Shown here one piece after another: positions 23,947 through 33,304 of a DNA stretch of 64,000 nt (position 1 is the first letter of the stretch; each line of letters opens with the position of its first letter). A program made the translations under genes and the position numbers. The notes beneath the pieces were generated by a model that was not told the origin of the DNA, searched no databases, and worked only from the letters and a program-made list of their open reading frames with translations. Origin of the DNA: Yoonia sp. SS1-5 (lineage in GTDB: Bacteria > Pseudomonadota > Alphaproteobacteria > Rhodobacterales > Rhodobacteraceae); the NCBI RefSeq assembly GCF_038443705.2, contig NZ_CP151767.2:1550001-1614000 (forward strand). The letters are read 5' to 3'.

Positions 23947-26700
23947 ATGTGGTCCATCGGCCCCATAGGTTTTGCGGCACCATGGCTGCTGCTGGGGCTT
24001 ATCGCCCTGCCGATCCTGTGGATTTTGCTGCGCGCCGTGCCGCCTGCACCGATCCGGCGGCGGTTTCCGGGCGTTGCCCTTTTGCTCGGGCTGACAGACA
24101 ATGAGACACAATCTGACCGGACCCCGTGGTGGCTGCTGCTATTGCGACTGCTGGCCGTCGCTGCCATGATCATCGGCTTTGCCGGTCCGGTTCTCAATCC
24201 GCAAGCCGCGCGTGATGGGACTGGCGATCTGGTGATTGTGCTGGATGGATCCTGGGCCGGGGCAGCCAGCTGGCAGGCAAAAATCGACAGGGTCGACAGC
24301 CTGCTGGATGAGGCTGCCGTGGCCGACAGGCGGGTGGCCGTTGTCTCGCTGACCGACCTGCCGAATGATGATTTGCCCTTCACCGCACCGCTTGAATGGC
24401 AAAACAGGCTGCCCAATCTGCAACCGAACCCGTGGCAACCCGCTGACCCCGCCGCCTATTTCGCCAGCCAGTCGGGATCATTCGAAACCTACTGGATCTC
24501 TGACGGGCTGGACTACGCCTCGCGCACCGACCTGCTTGAAACACTTGAAGGTTTCGGCACTGTCCGGGTTTTTCAAACACCCCGACAGACGACCGGATTG
24601 CGCCCCGCCCGGTTTGAGGACGGGCAGGTCCTGGTCTCGGCCACGCGGACACCGGTTGGCAACCTGACCGAAACCACCATTTCGGCCATCGGGCTGGACC
24701 CTGCCGGGGTAGAACGACAACTGGCAACCGTGCCCATGACATTCGACGCGGGCGAGGCCGTTGCCGAAACAGCCATGGTGTTGCCGCCTGAATTGCGCAA
24801 CAGGATTACCCGGTTCGAGATCACCGGCACCCGGTCCGCTGCCGCAGTCAGCTTGACCGATGATGCGCTGAAACGGCGCGAAGTTGCCCTGATCGCAGGC
24901 CGGGACGACCGCGAAGGGCTGGAACTGCTGTCCCCGCTTTACTATCTGCGCGAAGCATTGGAGCCGACGGCAGACCTGATTGATGGCGCGCTCACGGATA
25001 TCCTGCAGGCCAATCCGGATGTGATCATCCTCGCCGATGTGGCGATCCTGACCGATATCGAGGCATCCGGGGTCGAAGACTGGGTCAATCAGGGTGGTAT
25101 GCTTTTGCGGTTTGCCGGGCCGCGTCTGGCCGCCTCTGATCTGGGGCGCAACAGTGAGGATCCGCTTTTGCCCGTTCGTCTGCGCTCCGGCGGGCGCAGC
25201 GTGGGCGGCGCGATGAGTTGGGGCGAGCCAAAGTCACTGGCGCCATTCACCGAAGACAGCCCCTTCTTCGGCCTTGCGGTGCCGACCGATGTGGCCGTGA
25301 CGTCGCAAGTGATGGCGCAACCTGATCCCACGCTGGCTGACCGGGTGATCGCGCAGCTTGCTGACGGCACCCCGCTTGTGACCCGCAAGATCAGCGGTGA
25401 AGGTCAGGTGGTCCTTGTGCATGTGACCGCAAATGCCGAATGGTCAACGCTGCCTTTGTCGGGATTGTTTGTGCAAATGCTGGAACGGCTGGCCGTCTCG
25501 ACCCGGCCCGCATCGCCCGATGCCACCGAACTGGAAGGCACCACATGGACGGCTGGCAAGATACTTGACGCCTACGGCCGTTTTGCAGATGCCAGCAATC
25601 TGCCGGGCATACCGGGCGAAGAATTGGCCACGGCCCAGCCTGGGCCAAGCCTGCCACCCGGCCTATATGCCAATGATGACCGTCAGATCGCAATCAATGT
25701 CATCGGAAAGGATACGATGCTGAGTTCTGCACAATGGCCGCCCAGGATCGTCGTCGAAGGCATGGCCGTCATGCGCGAAACCGCCCTGAAAGGCTGGTTG
25801 CTGGGCATCGCCATTTGCCTACTGCTGATGGATGTCGTGGCCTCATTGGCAGTGGGTGGTCGCCTGCGCGGGCCGCGCGCAGATGTTGCGGCAGGGCTGA
25901 TGCTGCTGCTGTTGGCCGCGCCGCAGGCGGATGCGCAGACCCCGGATGAGTTCGCAACCACGGCCACGTCGGAGGTCGTGCTGGGCCATATATTGACCGG
26001 CGACCCCGAGACGGACGAGGTCGCCGCTGCGGGCCTTCTGGGCCTGTCGCAGACATTGTTCCGCCGTACCTCTATCGAACCGGCAGCCCCTTTGGGGGTC
26101 GATCTGGAACAGGACGAACTGGCCTTTTTCCCGTTCCTTTACTGGCCGATTACGGCGGATCAACCACTGCCATCCCGGACGGCCTATGGCAAATTGAACC
26201 GCTATCTGCGTTCGGGGGGGATGATCCTGTTTGACACCAGCGACGCAAACACCGCGCGGTTTGGATCAAGCTCGCCCGAGGGGCGCAAGCTACAGGCAAT
26301 CGCCCGGTCACTGGATATCCCGCCGCTGGAACCGATCCCGTCCGATCACGTCCTGACCCGGACATTCTATCTGCTGCAGGACTTCCCCGGCCGCTATGCA
26401 AGCCGCGACGTCTGGGTCGAGGCCGCGCCACCGGATGCGGAACTGATCGAAGGCATGCCCTTTCGCAATCTCAATGACGGCGTCACGCCGGTAATCATCG
26501 GCGGCAATGACTGGGCGCGGGCCTGGGCCGTATCGCCCAGCGGCGCCCGGATGTTCCCGGTCGGGCGCGGCATGGCGGGCGAACGGCAACGCGAAATCGC
26601 CCTGCGCTTTGGCGTTAATGTCATCATGCACGTGCTGACAGGGAATTATAAATCCGATCAGGTCCATGTGCCTGATCTTCTGGACAGGTTGGGTCAATGA
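23947..26700 (+). CDS. BatA-like / DUF4159 membrane protein
   Basis: 917-aa protein. N-terminal BatA-type membrane segment (PWLLLGLIALPILWILLRAVPP and a second span at about 58-78). A VWA-like region with a degenerate MIDAS (VLDGSWAGA) and a glutamine-amidotransferase-like middle part (GMLLRFAGPRLAASD) follow. Another membrane pair lies at about 617-660. From about 675 to the end is a DUF4159 domain (ELAFFPFLYWPITADQP, YLRSGGMILFDTSDAN). In the MoxR operon; its end overlaps the next ATG by 4 bp. No enzyme activity can be assigned. Confidence 0.85.
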   Translation: MWSIGPIGFAAPWLLLGLIALPILWILLRAVPPAPIRRRFPGVALLLGLTDNETQSDRTPWWLLLLRLLAVAAMIIGFAGPVLNPQAARDGTGDLVIVLDGSWAGAASWQAKIDRVDSLLDEAAVADRRVAVVSLTDLPNDDLPFTAPLEWQNRLPNLQPNPWQPADPAAYFASQSGSFETYWISDGLDYASRTDLLETLEGFGTVRVFQTPRQTTGLRPARFEDGQVLVSATRTPVGNLTETTISAIGLDPAGVERQLATVPMTFDAGEAVAETAMVLPPELRNRITRFEITGTRSAAAVSLTDDALKRREVALIAGRDDREGLELLSPLYYLREALEPTADLIDGALTDILQANPDVIILADVAILTDIEASGVEDWVNQGGMLLRFAGPRLAASDLGRNSEDPLLPVRLRSGGRSVGGAMSWGEPKSLAPFTEDSPFFGLAVPTDVAVTSQVMAQPDPTLADRVIAQLADGTPLVTRKISGEGQVVLVHVTANAEWSTLPLSGLFVQMLERLAVSTRPASPDATELEGTTWTAGKILDAYGRFADASNLPGIPGEELATAQPGPSLPPGLYANDDRQIAINVIGKDTMLSSAQWPPRIVVEGMAVMRETALKGWLLGIAICLLLMDVVASLAVGGRLRGPRADVAAGLMLLLLAAPQADAQTPDEFATTATSEVVLGHILTGDPETDEVAAAGLLGLSQTLFRRTSIEPAAPLGVDLEQDELAFFPFLYWPITADQPLPSRTAYGKLNRYLRSGGMILFDTSDANTARFGSSSPEGRKLQAIARSLDIPPLEPIPSDHVLTRTFYLLQDFPGRYASRDVWVEAAPPDAELIEGMPFRNLNDGVTPVIIGGNDWARAWAVSPSGARMFPVGRGMAGERQREIALRFGVNVIMHVLTGNYKSDQVHVPDLLDRLGQ

Positions 26701-28763
26701 CGGGTTCCCTGCTGCTTGACCCCTTATTGCCCCTGCCCATCCTGTGGATCGCGGCGGGCATTGCGGCGGTTGCAGTCGCGCTGGCAATCTGGCGCAGGCT
26801 GCCGGGGTGGTGGCTGCGCGGGCTTGCAGGGCTGGCCCTGCTATTGGCGCTGGCCAATCCGTCGATCCAGCGCGAGGACCGTGAGCCCCTGTCAGACATC
26901 GTGATGTTGGTTGTGGACGAAAGCGCCAGTCAGCGCATCGCGGATCGGCCGGATCAGAACGCCGCCGCCATCGCCAATATCGAGGCCGAGATCGCCCGCA
27001 AGCCCAACACCGAATTGCGCAAAGTCACGCTGGGCGACGGCGAAGGCGACATCGGGACCGCATTGATGGGCGCATTATCAGAAGCGCTTGCCACCGAACC
27101 CCAGGGCCGCATTGCGGGGATTATTCTGGTCACGGACGGGCGGGTGCATGATATTGAAAATGCACCCCGATTGCCTGCACCATTGCACACATTGCTGACC
27201 GGCCAACCTGCGGATTGGGACCGCCGGCTGGTCGTCGCCAACGCCCCTGCCTTTGCGATCCTGGGCGAGCAGGTCAACCTGACCCTGCGGGTAGAAGACC
27301 AGGGTGCGGCCCCGCCGGATACTTCGGTCGACCTGTCTATTTCCATTGATGGGGCGCCCCCGACAACGCTGCCCATTCCCATTGGGCGGGACATCGAATT
27401 GCCGATCGAACTGCCCCACGGCGGGATGAACGTTCTTCAATTCACCATACCCGATGCAGAAGGCGAGCTGACCAACCGCAACAATGCGGCCGTCGTTCAG
27501 ATCAACGGGGTGCGCGACCGCCTTCGGGTGCTGTTGGTTTCTGGCGAACCGCATCCTGGCGAACGGACATGGCGCAATCTGCTGAAATCCGACAGTTCGG
27601 TTGATCTGGTGCATTTCACCATTCTGCGCCCACCCAACAAGCAGGACGGTGTGCCCGTCAACGAGTTATCCTTGATCGCCTTTCCGACCCGGGAACTGTT
27701 CCTTGAAAAGATCAATGATTTTGACCTGATCATCTTTGACCGCTACCGGCGCCGGGGCATTCTGCCGAGCGAATATCTCGACAATATCCGTCAATATGTT
27801 GAACAGGGCGGCGCTGTTTTGATCTCCTCCGGGCCTGAATACGGCTCTGCCGAAAGTATCTACCGGTCACCGCTGGGGCAAATCCTGCCCGGCGCCCCCA
27901 CCGCGCGCGTGTTCGAGGAAGGGTTCACCCCCCAAATCACCGATATCGGCGCCCGTCACCCGGTCACCGAGGGGCTTGTCACATTTGCGCCCGACCCAAC
28001 AAACGAAGCCGCCCCCTGGGGCCGTTGGTTTCGCCTGATTGATGTGCTGGTTCAGCAAGAGGCTACGACGGTGATGTCAGGTCTCGATGATCGCCCCCTG
28101 TTGATCCTGAACCGCATCGGCGAAGGGCGCGTGTCGCTGATGACCTCCGATCAAAGCTGGCTGTGGGATCGCGGCTATGAAGGCGGCGGGCCGCAACTGG
28201 AATTGCTGCGCCGTCTTGCCCATTGGATGATGAAGGAACCCGAACTCGAGGAAGAAGCCCTCTGGGCGGAACCCAACGGGCAAACCATGCGGATCATTCG
28301 CCGCACTCTTGATCTGGAAACACCAGACGTCACCGTCACCCACCCCGATGGCAGCGAGACCCAGCTGACGCTGGAAGAGGTCTCACCCGGTCGGTTCGAG
28401 ACCTTGTGGGACGCGCCGGAAATTGGCCTGTATCGTCTGGATGACGGCGAGGAAACCAGTGTCATCGCCCTTGGCCCGTCTGCCCCGCGCGAATTCGAGC
28501 GGACCATCGCATCAGCCGAGGTTTTGCAGCCCATTATCGACAGCACCAACGGGGGTGTCATGCAGATCGTCGATGGCGATATTGATATCCGCAATGTACG
28601 CGAGGGCCGGCCCGCCGCTGGGCGCGGCTGGATCGGGATTACGCCGCGCGGCGCCTACCAGACAGCCGATATCAGCATCACTGCGTTATTGCCGGCATGG
28701 GCGTTTCTGTTGCTGGCCGCCCTGCTGATTGTTGCGGCCTGGTTGCGCGAAGGGCGTCGCTAG
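26697..28763 (+). CDS. Membrane VWA / glutamine amidotransferase-like protein
   Basis: 688 aa, fourth gene of the MoxR operon. Two N-terminal spans (about 12-32 and 38-56), then a VWA-like domain with MIDAS-like DESAS (MLVVDESASQRI). Next come Ig-like or beta-rich stretches (to about 280) and a class I glutamine-amidotransferase-like fold with a GGAVLISSGPEYG loop (around 370) but no evident catalytic Cys. A C-terminal span (about 660-682) ends in RREGRR-like basic residues. Most of the protein would be periplasmic or cytoplasmic depending on the even/odd span count. Function unknown. Confidence 0.82.
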   Translation: MTGSLLLDPLLPLPILWIAAGIAAVAVALAIWRRLPGWWLRGLAGLALLLALANPSIQREDREPLSDIVMLVVDESASQRIADRPDQNAAAIANIEAEIARKPNTELRKVTLGDGEGDIGTALMGALSEALATEPQGRIAGIILVTDGRVHDIENAPRLPAPLHTLLTGQPADWDRRLVVANAPAFAILGEQVNLTLRVEDQGAAPPDTSVDLSISIDGAPPTTLPIPIGRDIELPIELPHGGMNVLQFTIPDAEGELTNRNNAAVVQINGVRDRLRVLLVSGEPHPGERTWRNLLKSDSSVDLVHFTILRPPNKQDGVPVNELSLIAFPTRELFLEKINDFDLIIFDRYRRRGILPSEYLDNIRQYVEQGGAVLISSGPEYGSAESIYRSPLGQILPGAPTARVFEEGFTPQITDIGARHPVTEGLVTFAPDPTNEAAPWGRWFRLIDVLVQQEATTVMSGLDDRPLLILNRIGEGRVSLMTSDQSWLWDRGYEGGGPQLELLRRLAHWMMKEPELEEEALWAEPNGQTMRIIRRTLDLETPDVTVTHPDGSETQLTLEEVSPGRFETLWDAPEIGLYRLDDGEETSVIALGPSAPREFERTIASAEVLQPIIDSTNGGVMQIVDGDIDIRNVREGRPAAGRGWIGITPRGAYQTADISITALLPAWAFLLLAALLIVAAWLREGRR

Positions 28764-28802
28764 GCTAGCTGATCCCGATACGGTTGCAGATGGGGATTTG
28801 GG

Positions 28803-29516
28803 ATGATTATCGGTCATATCGGGGCGCGTGCTGGCAGCAAAGGCGTGCCAAACAAGAATTTCCGCATGCTGCATGGCAAGCATCTGATCGACTGGTCGCT
28901 TGACCAGCTATTTGCCTGTGACCGGGTCGATCACGTTGTTGTCTCGACCGATTCACCCGAGATTTACGCCCATGCCGTCGCCCGCGGCTGCATGGAAATC
29001 GGACTGCGGCCTGCCGAACTTGCAACGGATACAGCGGCAAAATGGCATGTCTGGCAGCACGCATTGGGCGAGGTTGAAAAGCAGACCGGCCCCGCCAGCG
29101 CATTTCTGGACCTTGACTGCACCTCGCCGCTGCGGCTGCCGCAGGATATCGAGGCCGGGCTTGATCTTTATGCGACCGCACAGCCTGACATGGTGATGTC
29201 CTGCTGCGAAAGCCGCAAGAACCCCTATTTCAATATGTTAGAGACGGATGACACAGGCGGGCTGCATGTATCAAAGCCCTTGCCACACGGGGTCGTGGCC
29301 CGGCAGCAGGCGCCAATGGTCTATGATCATGTTGGTCTGGTTTACGTGGTGAAACCCGACTATCTGCGCCGCGCGCAAAGCCTATTTGACGGTCACGTGA
29401 TCCCCTTGGTCGTCCCGAATGAGCGTGGACTGGACGTGGACAGCCCGTTTGACTGGGATGTCATCGACTATCTGCTGGGGCGCCAGATTGCGGATGGGCT
29501 GCGATCACCCGCTTAA
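28803..29516 (+). CDS. neuA: Acylneuraminate cytidylyltransferase-family protein
   Basis: 237-aa nucleotidyltransferase that would activate a sialic-acid-like sugar with CTP. GHIGARAGSKGVPNKNFRMLHGKHLIDWSL carries the CTP-binding motif; STDSPEIYAHAV and LDLDCTSPLRLPQDIEAGL follow; FDWDVIDYLL ends the domain. First of the nonulosonic acid genes here, with neuB (30342) and neuC (33305) a few kb away. CMP-Neu5Ac, -legionaminic or -pseudaminic acid are all possible. Its stop overlaps the opposing phosphatase gene end by 4 bp. Confidence 0.87.
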   Translation: MIIGHIGARAGSKGVPNKNFRMLHGKHLIDWSLDQLFACDRVDHVVVSTDSPEIYAHAVARGCMEIGLRPAELATDTAAKWHVWQHALGEVEKQTGPASAFLDLDCTSPLRLPQDIEAGLDLYATAQPDMVMSCCESRKNPYFNMLETDDTGGLHVSKPLPHGVVARQQAPMVYDHVGLVYVVKPDYLRRAQSLFDGHVIPLVVPNERGLDVDSPFDWDVIDYLLGRQIADGLRSPA

Positions 29517-30220
29517 CGCCAGCCTTGCCAGAACCATTGTGAACGGCGCATCTCGGCAAAGCTCGCCGTTAGTGCGGCCGGGTCGTATTCTGTTCTGATC
29601 CATGTGTCGATGGCAATCGGGGCCTGCGCATTCCGGACCGCATAAACATCCAAAAAGTGATCCAGGATGCCGGTTTCCGTTTTGCGGATGTGAATATACC
29701 GGAAACTCAGCTGCTTGCGTGCCTCGTCCAATGCTGCATCGTGATACATCATCAGATAGATCGCCGCCGCCAGCCCGGTGCGATCAGCGCCCGATTTGCA
29801 ATGCATCAGAAACGGACGGTCCATCGTTTCAAACGCATGCAACAGCTTTTTAAGTTCGGTGACATTCGGGGCCCGGCGGGCCGCCATCTGCACATTGACC
29901 AATGTCAGTCCAAGGGCGGCACAGCTTTCCACTTCGAACAGATGGTGTGGCTGTTTGGCCACCCCGCGCAGGTTCAGCACCGTCTTGATCCCGCGTGCGG
30001 CGTAGTCGGCAAAACGCTTGTGGTCTGGATGGTTAGAACGGAATGCGCCGGGCGCGAACTCTTCGAAATTGTGCCATTTCTTTCGCAGAACCCCGTGATC
30101 CAGCCAATTCAGATGCCATTGCGACCTGCGCCGCTCTTTGGGATCAACAATGTCGTGGCCGAACGAATTGCGCCAGTCGCGTTCCAACTTCTCAAGTATT
30201 TGCAGCAAACCGCGGATCAT
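29513..30220 (-). CDS. Tyrosine / dual-specificity phosphatase-like protein
   Basis: 235-aa protein with the signature MHCKSGADRTG (CX5R, C141-R147) of the DSP/PTP superfamily. HCKSGADRTG resembles the group that acts on phospho-lipids, inositols or glycans as well as proteins. A TVLNLRG segment at about 80 is typical for the core beta strand. ATG at 30220 is used; a TTG at 30241 would add seven residues. It is embedded, in opposite direction, in the nonulosonic acid locus, so a role in surface polysaccharide control is possible (inference). Confidence 0.8.
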   Translation of the reverse strand: MIRGLLQILEKLERDWRNSFGHDIVDPKERRRSQWHLNWLDHGVLRKKWHNFEEFAPGAFRSNHPDHKRFADYAARGIKTVLNLRGVAKQPHHLFEVESCAALGLTLVNVQMAARRAPNVTELKKLLHAFETMDRPFLMHCKSGADRTGLAAAIYLMMYHDAALDEARKQLSFRYIHIRKTETGILDHFLDVYAVRNAQAPIAIDTWIRTEYDPAALTASFAEMRRSQWFWQGWR

Positions 30221-30341
30221 AATCGCCCTGTCTTCGACCAACGGTCTTCACTTGGCGCATTGGCAGCGGTATTGCAATGGGCGGCACCCATTTGCAGAGG
30301 CGTTTGATCATGTCATCAAAAAGTGCGCAGGAGAGAATTTG

Positions 30342-31373
30342 ATGGAAATTTCAGGTCGCAAAATCGGACCATCCCATCCCCCCTTGGTGATCGCCGAAAT
30401 CGGCATCAACCACGGTGGTGACCTGGATGTCGCCAAACAGATGGTGCGGCTGGCTGCTGGCGCCGGATGTGAAATGATCAAGCATCAGACCCATATCATC
30501 GAAGATGAGATGACAGACGAGGCCAAACAGATTTTCCCGCCCAATGCGGACAAGTCGATCTGGGATGTGATGGCCGAATGCGCCCTGTCGCAAGAGGACG
30601 AGGCCGAGTTGAAACGCTATAGCGAAGAGTTGGGGATCATCTGGATTTCCACCCCGTTTTCGCGCGCCGCTGCCGATTTTCTCGAAACGCTTGACGTACC
30701 TGCCTACAAGATCGGGTCGGGCGAGGCCGATAACCTGCCGCTGATCCGCCACATTGCCCGCAAAGGAAAGCCCGTGATCATGTCTACGGGCATGCAAAGC
30801 ATCGAGACGATCCGCGATTCCGTCAAAATTCTGGATGACGCCGGGGTGGAATATGCCTTGCTGGAATGCACCAATCTCTACCCATCGCCACCTGAAATCG
30901 TATCGCTGCAGGGCGTCACCGACCTCAGGAACGCGTTTCCGGGGGCCGTTGTGGGCTTTTCAGACCATTCCATCGGGCCTGAGATGGCGCTTGCCTCTGT
31001 GGCCCTTGGCTCCTGTATCCTCGAGCGGCACTACACGGACACCCGCTATCGCAAGGGTCCGGATATCATCAACTCGATGGACCCTGCCGAGCTGCGCCTG
31101 CTGATTGACCGGTCGCGGGAGATCCACACCGCATTGATGAACCCCAAACAACGCACCGACGCCGAAGAGGACGTGTATCGCTTTGCGCGGGCCTCGGTTG
31201 TTGCGGACCGCGATCTGTCTGCGGGGCATGTGATCACCGAGGCTGATATCTGGGCACGCCGTCCGGGGTCAGGCGAGATTGCCGGATATGACTTTGACAC
31301 GGTGGTCGGAATGACATTGACCCGCGACGTGACCCGGAACACCCAGCTGAAATGGAGCGATCTGGATGAATGA
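30342..31373 (+). CDS. neuB: N-acetylneuraminate (nonulosonic acid) synthase
   Basis: 343-aa PEP-dependent condensing enzyme that builds a nine-carbon sugar acid. The NeuB barrel is seen in VIAEIGINHGGDLDVAKQMV, MIKHQTHIIEDEM, YKIGSGEADNLPLI, VIMSTGMQSIETI, ECTNLYPSPPE and FSDHSIGPE. A SAF (antifreeze-like) domain ends the protein (ASVVADRDLSAGHVITEADIW, KWSDL). ATG at 30342 follows AGGAGAGAATTTG. The open frame from 30138 is an artefact. It overlaps the GT25 gene by 8 bp. Which sugar is made depends on the NeuC-type epimerase in the same locus: Neu5Ac or a relative. Confidence 0.92.
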   Translation: MEISGRKIGPSHPPLVIAEIGINHGGDLDVAKQMVRLAAGAGCEMIKHQTHIIEDEMTDEAKQIFPPNADKSIWDVMAECALSQEDEAELKRYSEELGIIWISTPFSRAAADFLETLDVPAYKIGSGEADNLPLIRHIARKGKPVIMSTGMQSIETIRDSVKILDDAGVEYALLECTNLYPSPPEIVSLQGVTDLRNAFPGAVVGFSDHSIGPEMALASVALGSCILERHYTDTRYRKGPDIINSMDPAELRLLIDRSREIHTALMNPKQRTDAEEDVYRFARASVVADRDLSAGHVITEADIWARRPGSGEIAGYDFDTVVGMTLTRDVTRNTQLKWSDLDE

Positions 31374-32151
31374 TCCGGATCCGATCCGCGCTGATCTCGG
31401 TATTTGGCTGATCAACCTCGACAAGGATCAGGAACGGCGCGAAAAGATGCAAGCCCAGCTGGATGCATTGGGGCTTCGCTATCAACGGTTTGCGGCAATC
31501 AATGGCAAAGAGCAGGCCGAAACTTTGAGCAAACGCGCTGACGCACAAGCATATGCACGCAATATGGGAAGTCCGATTCTTCCTGGAAAGATGGGCTGCT
31601 ATGCCAGCCACATAGCCGTATGGGAGGCTTTCCTCGCCTCCACATACAAATTTGCACTGATACTGGAGGATGACGTCGTTTTTCACGACGATTTTCTGAC
31701 AAGCCTCGGTTTGGCACTTGAAGCCGAAGATCACTGGGACACATTGCGGTTCAATTGCATTCGGGCCAAGCTACCGGTCCGGCAACGATCTATCGGCGCC
31801 TACCAGCTCAATGCGTATATCGGGCCCTTTACCGGCAACGCGACCTATTTGTTGAAACGCGATGTGGCAGAACGTTTACTTCCGAACTTGTGGCCACAGA
31901 CCCGCGCGTTCGACCACGAGCTCAATAGATTTTTCAAACATAACTATCGGCAACTTGGGATGGAACCGTTTTCAAGCCATGTCGACGACGGCAATGTCAG
32001 TTCGATTACCGGCACGCAGTTCGCCTTGGTCAATAAATTCAAATGGTACAAGCGGCTACCGCATTATCGGCTGAAGGCGGGGAACTATCTGCGCCGGTTA
32101 TTTTGGCTCTGGCGCAACGGGATGTGGCCTTCAAAAACAAGCGGCGCCTAG
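31366..32151 (+). CDS. Glycosyltransferase family 25 (LPS glycosyltransferase)
   Basis: 261 aa with the GT25 start GIWLINLDKDQERREKMQAQLDALGL, CYASHIAVWEAFLAS and the LILEDDVVFHDDFL metal/nucleotide block. Family members transfer hexoses in lipopolysaccharide or capsule synthesis. Coupled to neuB by an 8-bp overlap, so probably part of the same glycan. Base composition of this gene appears lower in GC than neighbours (visual impression). Confidence 0.87.
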   Translation: MNDPDPIRADLGIWLINLDKDQERREKMQAQLDALGLRYQRFAAINGKEQAETLSKRADAQAYARNMGSPILPGKMGCYASHIAVWEAFLASTYKFALILEDDVVFHDDFLTSLGLALEAEDHWDTLRFNCIRAKLPVRQRSIGAYQLNAYIGPFTGNATYLLKRDVAERLLPNLWPQTRAFDHELNRFFKHNYRQLGMEPFSSHVDDGNVSSITGTQFALVNKFKWYKRLPHYRLKAGNYLRRLFWLWRNGMWPSKTSGA

Positions 32152-32174
32152 CGTTAGGCCCCCTTAGTTTTGTA

Positions 32175-32196
32175 GCCCAGTTTACTGACTTTGGGC
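32175..32196. terminator. Weak inverted repeat between convergent glycosyltransferases
   Basis: GCCCA (32175-32179) and TGGGC (32192-32196) enclose 12 bases in the 86-bp convergent gap between the GT25 and GT8 genes. A possible bidirectional transcript end; a 5-bp stem is weak evidence. Confidence 0.3.
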
Positions 32197-32237
32197 CATC
32201 ATGCAGCATAGTGCCATAAAATCGCGGAGGCCTCACC

Positions 32238-33212
32238 CTAATCTGTCGGATCGGCGATCACCTTGCGGATGTCACCGCCGTGAAGATTGAAACGATAAAC
32301 AAACGCTGGCACGCGGGTCATGTGTTTGAACAGCCCGGCAATTATTTTTCCTTTGCGCAGTGCAGTTGCAGCGGGTGCAATATTTAATGCAAGCTCGGGA
32401 TAGTATTTGGCAAAGAAGCGACGTGCCAAAGCACGGTAGCGTATTGGAAGGTCACCCTTGATATCCGACCATGGTTTAGTCGTGGTAATAAAATGGACAA
32501 GCTGTACATCAACAAAAAACTCAAATAGCGGGCGCACGACCGGCCATTGCCAATTCCAACCTGGATGCAGGCTGGCCCATTTACCTTCCAGCGCTAAATT
32601 CAAAACAGTCTGATCGAAATAAATCTTTTCGTGATCATACCGCGTTGTGACGTCTATGCAGGCCTGCCGGATTTGTTCGCCGATATAAGTCTTGCAATCC
32701 ATCAGTAATACCCCGGAATTGAAATAGGGACCATTCAGACCCAATTTCTCTTGATCCGAGGTCGCCTTTTTTGGGCGTTTCCATTTCACATTGTCAGCGA
32801 CCGCGCCAACGGGTTTGCCGTGAAGGTCGAGCTTGAAAAGCTCGCCCAGTGCGCCACCAACCGCAAAAACATCGCAATCAACATACAAAATACGATCGTA
32901 GTCCGCTACAAACGCCTCTGGCAGGACAATCCGCAAATAGGCCGCCATTGAAAACCGTTCCGATGTCGGGAAGCCGGCGAACGCGTCACCGACATCAATC
33001 TGGCACATGCGAACGCCATGATTTGTCAGCGCAGGCGGTGTGTCCAACGCTTGTTCCGACGCAATACAAATGTCGAATTCACGGTCAGGGTTTGTGGCCA
33101 CAATGGTACTGATTGTCAAAGCCGCGAAAGGTAAGTATCTGGCATCACAGCACAAGATGATGGCATGCCGATACTCTGCTTGCCTGCTCGCGGTTTGCAA
33201 TGTAATTTCCAT
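32238..33212 (-). CDS. Glycosyltransferase family 8 protein
   Basis: 324-aa retaining glycosyltransferase (galactosyl- or glucosyltransferase of LPS type). Motifs: HAIILCCDARYLPFAALTISTIVATNP at the start, RFSMAAYLRIVLPEAF, and the metal-binding DxD in RILYVDCDVFAVGGALGELF. Later PYFNSGVLLMDCK and HFITTTKPW (the family's C-terminal H/P region). It runs opposite to its neighbours and its sequence is visibly AT-richer, which may mean separate acquisition. Acceptor unknown. Confidence 0.88.
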   Translation of the reverse strand: MEITLQTASRQAEYRHAIILCCDARYLPFAALTISTIVATNPDREFDICIASEQALDTPPALTNHGVRMCQIDVGDAFAGFPTSERFSMAAYLRIVLPEAFVADYDRILYVDCDVFAVGGALGELFKLDLHGKPVGAVADNVKWKRPKKATSDQEKLGLNGPYFNSGVLLMDCKTYIGEQIRQACIDVTTRYDHEKIYFDQTVLNLALEGKWASLHPGWNWQWPVVRPLFEFFVDVQLVHFITTTKPWSDIKGDLPIRYRALARRFFAKYYPELALNIAPAATALRKGKIIAGLFKHMTRVPAFVYRFNLHGGDIRKVIADPTD

Positions 33213-33304
33213 AGGCTTACCTTAACCGTTATGCCTGACGGCAAACGTCACTTACCCGTTCGGAACACAGGTGTAAAAGGCCAAAACGTGATGCATAACG
33301 CCCG

